Of a stretch of 36,583 bases of DNA, positions 1-6,967 are shown in pieces. A model generated the notes under the pieces. It did no database searches, was not told the DNA's origin, and saw only the letters and a program-made list of their open reading frames with translations. The DNA is from an uncultured Acidobacteriota bacterium (GTDB lineage: Bacteria > Acidobacteriota > CAIWXX01), in the NCBI GenBank assembly GCA_903916735.1, contig CAIWXX010000004.1, positions 1 through 36,583 of the forward strand. Direction: 5' to 3'. Position 1 is the stretch's first letter. Every line of letters begins with the position of its first letter. Both the position numbers and the translations under genes were made by a program.

Positions 1-1253
1 CGACCGTAAGCTCCTTTGACACCTCCAGTGAGCTCATTGAAATAAACCACCTCATAGGGGTGAAGGGCCATGTTCATTGACATTAAGACAGCAAACATGC
101 CGCATACAAGAACCCAGTAGCCATGCGTCGCGATGCCTCTCTGCATCCATCGATCCAATGCCAAGAGCCGGGGTGTTTGTATGAGTCCGTAACCGGCTAA
201 TAACGCGAGCGCAGGGAGAACGTTTAAATAATGCCGAACACCGTCGTACATGGGAGCGTGAGAGAGTGACTGCACGGCGAGGGGGAAAAGGAGCCATACG
301 AGACAGAGCAATACAAGTGAACGCCCACCTCGCTTTGAGGCCTTTCTTTCAAAAATCGCCCCTATCAAACCCAAAAATGCACCAACCATAATGAAGATGG
401 GCGTCGTTAGCGCCAGCATCACATAAGGATAATGCCAGAGCATTCTGTTTCCCGGAATGTCTTGACCCATGTAGGTGACTGGCAGACTGAAAGGGTGATG
501 CTGGAAGATATGGACCATCATCACGAATCGAAGGATTGTTTCGTGCCGGTAGTATGGCCAAAAGAGGAGGACAATCAGAGTGGCCGCGGCAACTGATATG
601 GATGTGCCGATGATAAATCGAAGATATTCATACATCCGGCGGGTCGACGTCATGAGAAACCAGAGCAGAATGATAGGGACAACGAGTAGGGCGTTAATTT
701 TAATGCAATAGGTTAAGCCGAGGAAACAGCCGGCGATCGCATATCGCCAGATTGACTTCATGATCACCGCTCGATAGTAGAACAACATCGTGATCATGAA
801 GAGAATTGCCATCGGTGCATCCTTAATGTTGTTTTGAGAGTCTCCGATGAAACGAGGCATGAGCGCGAGGCTGAGTGCGGAAAGGACGCCTGCGGTATCA
901 CCCCATGCACTTCTCGCCAACCAGAAGATGGCCCACAATCCCACAACGCATACCAATATGACAGGGAAATGATAGCTGGCCACCGGGCTTTCAATCAGCT
1001 TCCATTGCTGATGCATCGTGTGGTATGAAACCGCCGAAATGAAGCCGATGAGTGGGCCATAGTTATTGTAAATTTCCGGCAGTTCCTCGAGCAGCTCGTT
1101 CTGGTCCAGTTTGAACCATGCGTGATATGCATGTTCGCCGATGGCCCAAATAGCGCTTTCGTCTGTTGTTTCCCCATAATCATTGATGGTCATGAGACTA
1201 ACAATGAGAAACACAATCGGGACAATGAAAGACAGGAGGAGGGGCTTTGTCAT
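1..1253 (-). CDS. GT-C family glycosyltransferase (PMT/ArnT-like), 3'-truncated by window edge
   Basis: The frame is open from the ATG at 1253 to base 1, giving about 417 codons without a stop. The protein is a polytopic membrane protein. It opens with an N-terminal hydrophobic helix, followed by a loop with an acidic motif (NDYGETTDES) typical of the first periplasmic loop of GT-C enzymes. Many hydrophobic segments follow, including LVCVVGLWAIFWLA and FVMMVHIF. A later loop carries NNIKDAP, resembling the N-x-KD-x-P motif of a dolichyl-phosphate-mannose mannosyltransferase-like family. The tail seen at the edge (YEVVYFNELTGG) is characteristic of the same family. The likely role, inferred from family, is transfer of a sugar from a polyprenyl-phosphate donor to lipid or protein on the outer face of the inner membrane. 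No clear Shine-Dalgarno precedes the ATG. The acceptor is unknown, and the C-terminus is outside the window. Confidence 0.8.
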   Translation of the reverse strand, partial: MTKPLLLSFIVPIVFLIVSLMTINDYGETTDESAIWAIGEHAYHAWFKLDQNELLEELPEIYNNYGPLIGFISAVSYHTMHQQWKLIESPVASYHFPVILVCVVGLWAIFWLARSAWGDTAGVLSALSLALMPRFIGDSQNNIKDAPMAILFMITMLFYYRAVIMKSIWRYAIAGCFLGLTYCIKINALLVVPIILLWFLMTSTRRMYEYLRFIIGTSISVAAATLIVLLFWPYYRHETILRFVMMVHIFQHHPFSLPVTYMGQDIPGNRMLWHYPYVMLALTTPIFIMVGAFLGLIGAIFERKASKRGGRSLVLLCLVWLLFPLAVQSLSHAPMYDGVRHYLNVLPALALLAGYGLIQTPRLLALDRWMQRGIATHGYWVLVCGMFAVLMSMNMALHPYEVVYFNELTGGVKGAYG

Positions 1254-1952
1254 GGAGCTAATTGCTGTTGGCGGTGTTTGGATTGACCCCAATTTTACTA
1301 TCCCCTGAATAATCGAAGGAATATATCTTTCAAGGCTATGAACAATTCCAAGCCATCGAAATCAGCAAAGGTGCCGGCCTGAATCGCTCTAGAAGCGGCA
1401 TGACCATCATGAGTGGTTTGTTGAATGTGATATTTCATGGCAGTGAGTAAATTGTCGCTCTGGGAGGATTTTCTGTCAAGGATGCAGAAAGGACACGGTA
1501 GCGGCAAAGTTGAGGACGATATGGATCTGAGGCTGTCAGTTGGTTACGGTTTTCAGGGATCACATACAAGTCTTCGCTGGGCAGAGGTCGCAGTTTGGCG
1601 ATTTTGCGGGCAATACAAACTTCAACTTGAAATGTTATTCATGACCATCAAAATATGCGAAAACCATCTAAGAAGCTGCAAAGGCCTCAAGAGTTTCGCA
1701 ACCCCTTGATGGCAAACATGTTGATGCGGTTTTCTACGCGGCGTATTATCTGGAAGGAAAGGCAAAAAGCCGGGTTTATCCGGAAACCATCTAAACAGCA
1801 GGTCGGCAGGGTGAGAAGCTCCGATGCAATTCACTCGAATCCACGAAACTCTAACCGTTCCTGGTGCGATTATTGTGGAGATGTTTCTCTCATCGCGAGC
1901 ATACACAGAGCCGACCGAGTAGAATAATAACTCCCGGGGCAGAACGAACTGT
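1254..1952. other. Gene-poor stretch, no confident gene
   Basis: I see no convincing coding sequence here. The only item of note is a short minus-strand frame ending at 1298 and open up to about 1507, with possible TTG initiation. It begins with a CPFC pair followed about 25 residues later by histidines (YHIQQTTHDGH), which could be a small zinc-binding protein upstream of the glycosyltransferase. It has no ATG near the CPFC motif and no clear ribosome binding site. Longer frames at 1437-1709, 1655-1927 and 1622-2053 have compositions unlike the neighbouring genes and no recognisable motif. Confidence 0.35.
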
Positions 1953-2219
1953 GTGCAAATAGCACCTGCTCCAGAGGAGACACCGTTGTGCGTAGAAGGG
2001 AATGTGAAGCAACCAGAAGCCAAGAATCTCCAATGCCCTTTCCTCAAGCACACTCCGGTTTACGATAGATGGCCGGTTATCCTTGAATTGATCGTAGATA
2101 ATTCGGGTAAGATTGTTTTCGTCTGTGACCTAGGTGGGCAACGTGAAATTGACGGATTTGTAGACGCGATCAAACGGTCAGCATTTACGCCGGGAACCCG
2201 ATTGGGTAGGGGGAAGTGA
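1953..2219 (+). pseudogene. TonB C-terminal-domain-like relic or mini-protein
   Basis: An 88-codon frame starts at GTG 1953. Its second half (roughly residues 40-88) follows the TonB/energy-transducer C-terminal pattern: PVILELIVDNSGKIV (strand, D-x-x-G turn, strand), then DGFVDAIKRSAFTPGTRLG, matching the usual A-x-x-A-hydrophobic-x-x-W-x-F-x-P-G-x-x-x-G block with Ser-Ala in place of the Trp. The frame stops right after the position where the final beta strand normally begins. There is no N-terminal transmembrane anchor and no proline-rich linker. It lies alone between opposite-strand genes. It is therefore most likely a degraded C-terminal fragment, although a short functional protein cannot be excluded. 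The assignment rests on pattern resemblance only. Confidence 0.35.
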
Positions 2220-2301
2220 TCTTCGACAGATCCCAGAAGCGCTTGTGTTGTCGATGTCGTCCCTCGATTGAGCAACTCTGATGTGCTAATCCAGGAGAAG
2301 T

Positions 2302-2703
2302 TCAACCCCGAATCAGCTCCATCCGGTTAGCATGAGGCTGGGGTTGAATCGGTAGCATCGCCTTTTTCCTCGATGACCTTACCGGAGTTTGGGTCGATAA
2401 AGTTCCCACGACATCAGCGAAGTTAAGATTGAGGGTGTTGTCGGCAATGACCGCGATAATATACTCTCGTGTATTCTTCAATAGCAGCTGGCCATCGGTG
2501 AAATGTACTGTGAAGACATCCCATCCCATGCGCCGAATCAGTAGTGAATCCAGGGCCATGACCAGGATCCGACTGACTTTTTCCAACAGGGATTTGTCAT
2601 AAATGGCATGTGATTGATGAGCGAGTACCCGACCTCTAGAATTAAAAAGGAATAGGCCTCGTACGCCTTCTAATTCACGAAGAACTTGGAGGTATGCCGC
2701 CAT
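2302..2703 (-). CDS. Roadblock/LC7 domain protein (paralogue of the 5901-6572 gene)
   Basis: This 133-residue protein is read from ATG 2703. That start has a GGGGAGG Shine-Dalgarno directly upstream and lies 25 bp after the preceding gene's stop; the longer reading frame would overlap that gene. Residues 1-90 are a roadblock/LC7 fold: AYLQVLRELEGVRGLFLFNSRGRVLA, then an amphipathic helix and a strand pair ending in YIIAVIADNTLNLNFADV. It is closely related to the first half of the 5901-6572 product (shared LRELEGVRG, LAHQSH-IYDK and VIADNTLNL) but lacks that protein's C-terminal helical domain, ending instead in a short basic tail. Roadblock proteins usually dimerise and regulate Ras-like GTPases or act as scaffolds. 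No such GTPase is encoded in the window, so the partner is unknown. Confidence 0.85.
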   Translation of the reverse strand: MAAYLQVLRELEGVRGLFLFNSRGRVLAHQSHAIYDKSLLEKVSRILVMALDSLLIRRMGWDVFTVHFTDGQLLLKNTREYIIAVIADNTLNLNFADVVGTLSTQTPVRSSRKKAMLPIQPQPHANRMELIRG

Positions 2704-2728
2704 CCTCCCCTCTTCGCGCCTGAGCGAG

Positions 2729-3844
2729 CTAGAGCTGCAGTGCCTGTTCAATTTTCTTCTCAATTCCCATGATGGATTTGTCGGTATTCACGTATATGGT
2801 GACGACAGCACTATCCTTGATAAATAGCAGGCATGCCTTGTTTGGTTCGGTAATAGTAACTTTCCGGGTTGAACCAAAGCCCAGCGCGTTTCCGCTTTGT
2901 TTGGCGCCTCCAGCGAGAAACCTCATCGGCGCAGCCACAGCTTCAGTCGATGGGTTTTCCTTGCCTGTGTATGACGCATCTCCATCAGATTGGACGATAT
3001 CAGCTGAAATAAGTGCGTCGCCAAGGTCCTCCTGCAGTGTTGAAATTGCGTTTTCCTGCCAGTGAAAATTGTCACGCGGATAGCGATGCTCGGATCCGCT
3101 CTCTTCTGCCGACTCCATATTCGGCTGCAACTCGGAGTCATCGTCCATATCTCCTAGTGACCGGGCTATCTCCGAAGCCTCCTTGGCATCCAAGCGTGCT
3201 AAGCCCTTTATCAAGAGATCGTCCAACGATGCATGAATCGTGGAGCGTATGACCATCGGGGCTGTGATCTCAATGGCCGGTTGATCCCAGGAAATCATGG
3301 CGCATGCAGCCTCTTCGCCTCTGAGCCCAGGGGCTTCGGCATCCACCAGGGCACCCTTGTTAAAATCAAAATGCCCTTCCCGGCCTCTGGATTTGATCTT
3401 CAGGCGGCATGAGAGTCTCTCCATTTGAATCAAAGGGAGAAAAGAAATTAAAGAAAGCGATGTCGCAGCGTGAGGATGCTCAGCGGCCAGGACCTCCTGC
3501 AGAGTCTGTACGAGTTGAGGCAAATCCACCGGTTTTTCGATGTAGGCCCTGATGCCCCGCTGCCGGAGCTCACTCTCGATTTGGGGTGTACCAATTGCAG
3601 TCATGACCATAACGGGGACTTGGGGATAGTGGTTGTTCATATGAGAAATCAATTGGAAACCATCCATGACAGGCATCCTGAGATCTGTCAGCACCAGGTC
3701 GACACTCCGCGATGCAAGATGTTCCAAGGCCATCTGCCCATTCTCGGCAATCAGAAAAGTGATATCGCCGGCACAGGCCTTCAACCCTTCAGAAAGACCT
3801 CGAAGGATATTCACTTCATCATCCACAATCAGAACGGTATTCAT
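2729..3844 (-). CDS. Response regulator with receiver, PATAN/DUF4388-like and roadblock-like domains
   Basis: This 371-residue protein starts at ATG 3844 with GGAG six bases upstream. Residues 1-120 are a canonical receiver: acidic pair D8/D9, phospho-acceptor D54 in LTDLRMP, T82 and K104 in EKP. Residues about 125-225 look like a PATAN/DUF4388 domain (SLISFLPLIQMERLSCRLKI, then GALVDAEAPGLRGEEAA). After a low-complexity acidic linker, the last 95 residues are a roadblock-like unit. Its end (GNALGFGSTRKVTIT, VVTIYVNTDKSIMGIEKKIEQAL) matches the whole C-terminal half of the 111-residue roadblock protein at 6598-6915. No DNA-binding or enzymatic output is present, so the output is probably protein-protein interaction. 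It is followed 25 bp later by the roadblock gene 2302-2703, probably co-transcribed. Confidence 0.85.
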   Translation of the reverse strand: MNTVLIVDDEVNILRGLSEGLKACAGDITFLIAENGQMALEHLASRSVDLVLTDLRMPVMDGFQLISHMNNHYPQVPVMVMTAIGTPQIESELRQRGIRAYIEKPVDLPQLVQTLQEVLAAEHPHAATSLSLISFLPLIQMERLSCRLKIKSRGREGHFDFNKGALVDAEAPGLRGEEAACAMISWDQPAIEITAPMVIRSTIHASLDDLLIKGLARLDAKEASEIARSLGDMDDDSELQPNMESAEESGSEHRYPRDNFHWQENAISTLQEDLGDALISADIVQSDGDASYTGKENPSTEAVAAPMRFLAGGAKQSGNALGFGSTRKVTITEPNKACLLFIKDSAVVTIYVNTDKSIMGIEKKIEQALQL

Positions 3845-4243
3845 GACCTACTCCGTGCTCTGGTAATATAAAAAACCCCTTCTATTCCTCAAATACTAAG
3901 TTTCATCAAAAAGCGGTTTCTTTGCATCTCTTCTGAGGAATTATTAACATATTTTTGACGAGAGGATGCGAAAATTGACCCAATAGGAGTAAGCGCCTGG
4001 TCCAACTTGCCGAGACAGTGAATATTCGGTGTTCAATGGAGATTCCGTTTGCATACACACTTCATCGGGCATAGCGATACTCACCTCGCTCGGTCCCTGT
4101 CCCTTACGACAAGCCTCCGTGTCAGAACTGCGACACGCAGGTATTGAGAAACGCCTTACGGATTGGAAAAGAACGGTAACGGTCGAATCACCTCCAAATG
4201 ATTCACATCAATATCGTGACCCCCCTGGCATGGCGACCAAGTG
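3845..4243. other. Intergenic spacer with possible hairpin 4185-4204
   Basis: This 399-bp gap lies between two minus-strand genes and holds no recognisable gene. Downstream of the Cache gene stop (on the minus strand) is a perfect 6-bp hairpin, GAATCA / TGATTC with an 8-nt loop, at 4185-4204. About 11 nt later comes a T-rich run (GTTCTTTTCC), making it a weak terminator candidate. A second 6-bp inverted pair, CGTGTC/GACACG, lies near 4120-4139. AT-rich sequence at 3860-3960 probably contains the promoter of the response-regulator gene, but I could not single out a convincing -35/-10 pair. The response regulator and last roadblock gene may form a separate transcription unit. Confidence 0.4.
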
Positions 4244-4909
4244 CTATTCATTCGCCGCAGCTCGATATGCAATGCGAAGTGCTCCCCAGTGCTTGCTTCT
4301 GATGTAGATAGGAACCGATAAATCAAGGATCGTTTCACCGGTGTCGCGTTGATAGCTCTGAAGCAGATACGAACTGGTATTGTGTGCGGCTTGCAAGCCC
4401 GTCCTGTCACAAAAAATACGTTTCGTGCGGTTATTGTTTAAATCCTTCTCCGGGTCACCGGTTAATGGTTGTGAGAAGCGAAGGTTATGCGATGGGAGAT
4501 ATCCATTCTTGTCGATGAGCACTACAAACACGATGTCGGGAGATCGAACAAGAAACGCTTCTTCGATCGGTTGGATATCCCGGTCCGCCAGCCTATCGTA
4601 GTCCGTATTGAATTTTGGCGGATCGGTATTCGGGATGGGGAAGTACAACCTGCTGAAGAGTTTCTCTTCGGTAATCTCTCCGGAGGTAACCCATTTCTCC
4701 ATGGCATTGTCGCACAGTGCCGCACACTGTCTCGCCAAATCAAGCATTTGGGAGTTTTGAGAATCCGAACTACCCTTTGGCACGGTTTGAGAAATAGCCT
4801 TGGCGCTGCCGAACTGCTTGCCAAAGGGCAGGAAAAAGATCATTGTGAACGCAAGCATCATCCAGAAAAGCCTGCACGCGCCGGATCGATTTTGATTCGT
4901 CTTAAACAT
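4244..4909 (-). CDS. Exported single-Cache sensor protein without output domain
   Basis: The protein has about 221 residues from ATG 4909, which sits 8 nt after GGAGG. An in-frame ATG at 4915 has only 2 nt spacing and is less likely. It starts with a basic stretch and one hydrophobic helix (LFWMMLAFTMIFFLPF), acting as signal peptide or membrane anchor. The rest is a periplasmic ligand-binding domain of the kind found at the N-terminus of many chemoreceptors: FVVLIDKNGYLPSHN, SQPLTGDPEKDL, NNRTKRIFCDRTGL, then QSYQRDTGETILDLSVPIY and KHWGALRIAY. It stops at the end of that domain, with no second membrane helix, HAMP or signalling domain. It is a paralogue of the 4933-5844 product, 23 bp upstream in the same operon, and is probably a periplasmic partner or decoy of that sensor. 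A CAALC cysteine pair near residue 65 is notable. Confidence 0.85.
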   Translation of the reverse strand: MFKTNQNRSGACRLFWMMLAFTMIFFLPFGKQFGSAKAISQTVPKGSSDSQNSQMLDLARQCAALCDNAMEKWVTSGEITEEKLFSRLYFPIPNTDPPKFNTDYDRLADRDIQPIEEAFLVRSPDIVFVVLIDKNGYLPSHNLRFSQPLTGDPEKDLNNNRTKRIFCDRTGLQAAHNTSSYLLQSYQRDTGETILDLSVPIYIRSKHWGALRIAYRAAANE

Positions 4910-4932
4910 TTCCATTCCCTCCTCGCTTCGGT

Positions 4933-5844
4933 TTACTCACCCAGCCGATCCAACGCGGCCTTCATGCTGGCGCGCAGTCGATCGATTGATTTCGTGAGTG
5001 TTCCGATTTCGTCAATGCTCTGGGCCTGTATCTTTTCTTCCAAACTCTCACCAATTGAAACCTTATCGGCAACAGCTGATAGCATCTCAATCGGCTTGAC
5101 GGCGCGCTTAATCAAAAGGAAGATGGTCCCGAGGATCACCAAAATAAACGTTGCAAAAATGAACACGAGGGACCACAGCAGGGCGTTTTTTTGCTTTTCG
5201 ATTTGTACGATCGAAACGGCGATCCGAAACCCTCCCCAGTGTTTTCCTTTGACATAGATCGGCGAGGAAACATCCCACATCGTCTCGCCAGTATCGCGTT
5301 GGTACACTTGAAGGAATCCAGCAGTCGTATTTCGTGCGGCTGCCAACCCCACTTTATCGTTGAAAATGCGCTTACTCCGATTGCCTATGAGATCCTTACT
5401 TGGATCGTTAGTGATGGGCATCTGATACTTGGTGTTGTGGGTCGGCACATAGCCATTGATATCAGCGCCAACGGCGAAGATAAAATCCTTGGTTTCCAGG
5501 AATTTGTCCAGAAAGACGATCATGGACTTGTCGGTCAAGAAGTCATAACTGGTGTGATATTTCGGATTCTCGCTCCAGTCATAGCCCTTAATCAACTGGT
5601 AATTGCGATCGAACGCTTCATTGGCTGTAATCACACCATTGTCGATGGCTTCTTCCAGGTTCGTGCCGTACATTTTCGCGCCGAGGATTGCCGCCAATTT
5701 TGCTTTCTCCAGCGTGAGATTCACCATCATCTGCTCTTGCTCATGAATGATGTAGGCGGCGACGCCAATTGTCAACAGCAACAGGACACCGGCCAGGGTT
5801 AATGAAATTTTAGCGCTTAGTCGCTTTTTGATGGCCTCGAACAT
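4933..5844 (-). CDS. Membrane Cache-HAMP sensor lacking an output domain
   Basis: The 303-residue protein starts at ATG 5844 with a strong GGGAGG site. Domain order is TM1 (about residues 13-31, LTLAGVLLLLTIGVAAYII), a periplasmic Cache domain (about 32-210), TM2 (about 218-240) and a HAMP domain (about 240-295, with the conserved P-I-E near its start and DEIGTLTKSID in the second helix). The Cache domain carries DINGYVPTHN, GNRSKRIFNDKVGLAAARN, YQRDTGETM and GKHWGGFRIA. The protein ends exactly where a chemoreceptor would continue into its methylation helices. With no output domain of its own, it must signal through a partner. The Ser/Thr kinase and roadblock proteins encoded just upstream are the obvious candidates (inference). 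Confidence 0.9.
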   Translation of the reverse strand: MFEAIKKRLSAKISLTLAGVLLLLTIGVAAYIIHEQEQMMVNLTLEKAKLAAILGAKMYGTNLEEAIDNGVITANEAFDRNYQLIKGYDWSENPKYHTSYDFLTDKSMIVFLDKFLETKDFIFAVGADINGYVPTHNTKYQMPITNDPSKDLIGNRSKRIFNDKVGLAAARNTTAGFLQVYQRDTGETMWDVSSPIYVKGKHWGGFRIAVSIVQIEKQKNALLWSLVFIFATFILVILGTIFLLIKRAVKPIEMLSAVADKVSIGESLEEKIQAQSIDEIGTLTKSIDRLRASMKAALDRLGE

Positions 5845-5900
5845 ATCCTACCTCCCAAGAGTTAATTGGCCTCTTTTAACAGATCCCTGTCCTAACACTT

Positions 5901-6572
5901 TTATTTAGTGATCGAGTTTTTGAACTTAGGAAAGTCATTCGGATCATCGAAATATTTCTTCAGTTCATTGAGGAGTTGCGGGACATCCTTGATGGAGAAT
6001 GCCGAATTGGGGCAAACCTTGCGCACGCTCTCCTTGAGGAAAATCTTGGCCATCGGGCCGACAGATTGAGCCAGCGCCTTGGCACAGCGGGTCAGATAAT
6101 TTGAGGCAGCCTCGTCTGCCACGGGCAAAGAACTCGACGATAGTCCTGATGAAGTGGGCCCCGACCAGTTCATTCCTGAGTCCGACATGGCAGGGCTGAG
6201 CGATAACGGGGCCGAACTGGTTAATTCGCCGCCTTTTTCGGTAAGCTTTCTGATCTTGGAGTCGGCGACACGCATGGCAACATTGGCGAAGGACAGGTTG
6301 AGAGTGTTGTCGGCTATCACCGCGAGTACATAGTTGCTGACATTCTTCAACAGCAACTTGCCTTCAGCGAAATGAACCGTCAAGCAGTCCCATTCGTTGT
6401 GCTGAACTTGAAGTGAGTCCAGCGCCTTGACCAGAATCTGGCTCACCTGCTCCAGAAGGGGCTTGTCATAGATCGAATGCGACTGGTGAGCGAGTATCTG
6501 ACCGCTCGAATCGAATAGGAACGCCCCCCGGACACCTTCCAATTCGCGAAGTACTTGAAGAATCTTTTCCAT
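5901..6572 (-). CDS. Roadblock/LC7 protein with C-terminal helical domain
   Basis: This protein of 223 residues has its start at ATG 6572, behind a GAGGAAG site. Residues 1-95 are a roadblock/LC7 domain (KILQVLRELEGVRGAFLFDSSGQILA through YVLAVIADNTLNLSFANVAMRV). A serine-rich linker (about 110-155) follows, then a helical module (about 157-223) containing CAKALAQSVGPMAKIFLKES. That motif resembles the small C-terminal domain found in many bacterial Ser/Thr kinases and response regulators (A-x-x-x-GP-x-A-K-hydrophobic-x-x-K). The domain pairing suggests a scaffold linking the roadblock complex to the kinase pathway (inference). It is a close paralogue of the 2302-2703 product. It lies 25 bp after the small roadblock gene and 56 bp before the Cache-HAMP gene, so co-transcription is likely. 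Confidence 0.87.
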   Translation of the reverse strand: MEKILQVLRELEGVRGAFLFDSSGQILAHQSHSIYDKPLLEQVSQILVKALDSLQVQHNEWDCLTVHFAEGKLLLKNVSNYVLAVIADNTLNLSFANVAMRVADSKIRKLTEKGGELTSSAPLSLSPAMSDSGMNWSGPTSSGLSSSSLPVADEAASNYLTRCAKALAQSVGPMAKIFLKESVRKVCPNSAFSIKDVPQLLNELKKYFDDPNDFPKFKNSITK

Positions 6573-6597
6573 TTCTTCCTCTCCGATTCACAGTGGG

Positions 6598-6915
6598 TCA
6601 GATCTGCAGTGCCTGCTCGATCTTCTTCTCGATTCCCACTATAGATTTGTGCGGATCGACGTAAATGGTTACGACAGCAGTTCCTTTGATATAAAGGACG
6701 CAGGCTTTGTTCGGTCCGGTAATTGTGACTTTCTGTGCTGTGCCAAACCCAAGTGCCTCGCCGCTTTGTTTGGCAGCACTGGAGAGATACCCCATGACTG
6801 CTGCCACGGCTTCAGCATCTGGTTCGTTCTGAGCATCTGAGAGTGTGCCCATCTGATCTCCCAGAACGACACTCACGACCTCAGGCATTTGGGTTAGCAT
6901 TGTCAATTTACTCAT
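6598..6915 (-). CDS. Small stand-alone roadblock/LC7 protein
   Basis: The protein has 105 residues from ATG 6915, chosen because GGAGGG lies 5 nt upstream; an in-frame upstream ATG at 6933 lacks such a site. The protein is almost entirely a roadblock fold: MLTQMPEVVSVVLGDQMG, a long helix (DAEAVAAVMGYLSSAAKQSGEAL), then GFGTAQKVTIT, ACVLYIKGTAVVTIYVD and a final helix IEKKIEQAL. It shares its C-terminal half almost word for word with the tail of the response regulator at 2729-3844, and more distantly with the N-terminus of the 8880-10940 product. Small MglB-like roadblock proteins form homodimers and often act on a Ras-like GTPase. None is visible here. Confidence 0.85.
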   Translation of the reverse strand: MSKLTMLTQMPEVVSVVLGDQMGTLSDAQNEPDAEAVAAVMGYLSSAAKQSGEALGFGTAQKVTITGPNKACVLYIKGTAVVTIYVDPHKSIVGIEKKIEQALQI

Positions 6916-6967
6916 TATTCCCTCCGATGGCATTTACTTTCTGATCTGACAGTCAACCATATCGGCA

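Noticed and set aside
1655-1927. 90-codon plus-strand frame rich in Arg, Lys and Ser
   Set aside because: No family resemblance and no start signal; it cannot be joined in frame to the TonB-like segment that follows.
1622-2053. 143-codon minus-strand open frame in the gene-poor region
   Set aside because: No recognisable domain, irregular composition and no ribosome binding site; it also overlaps the better TonB-like frame.
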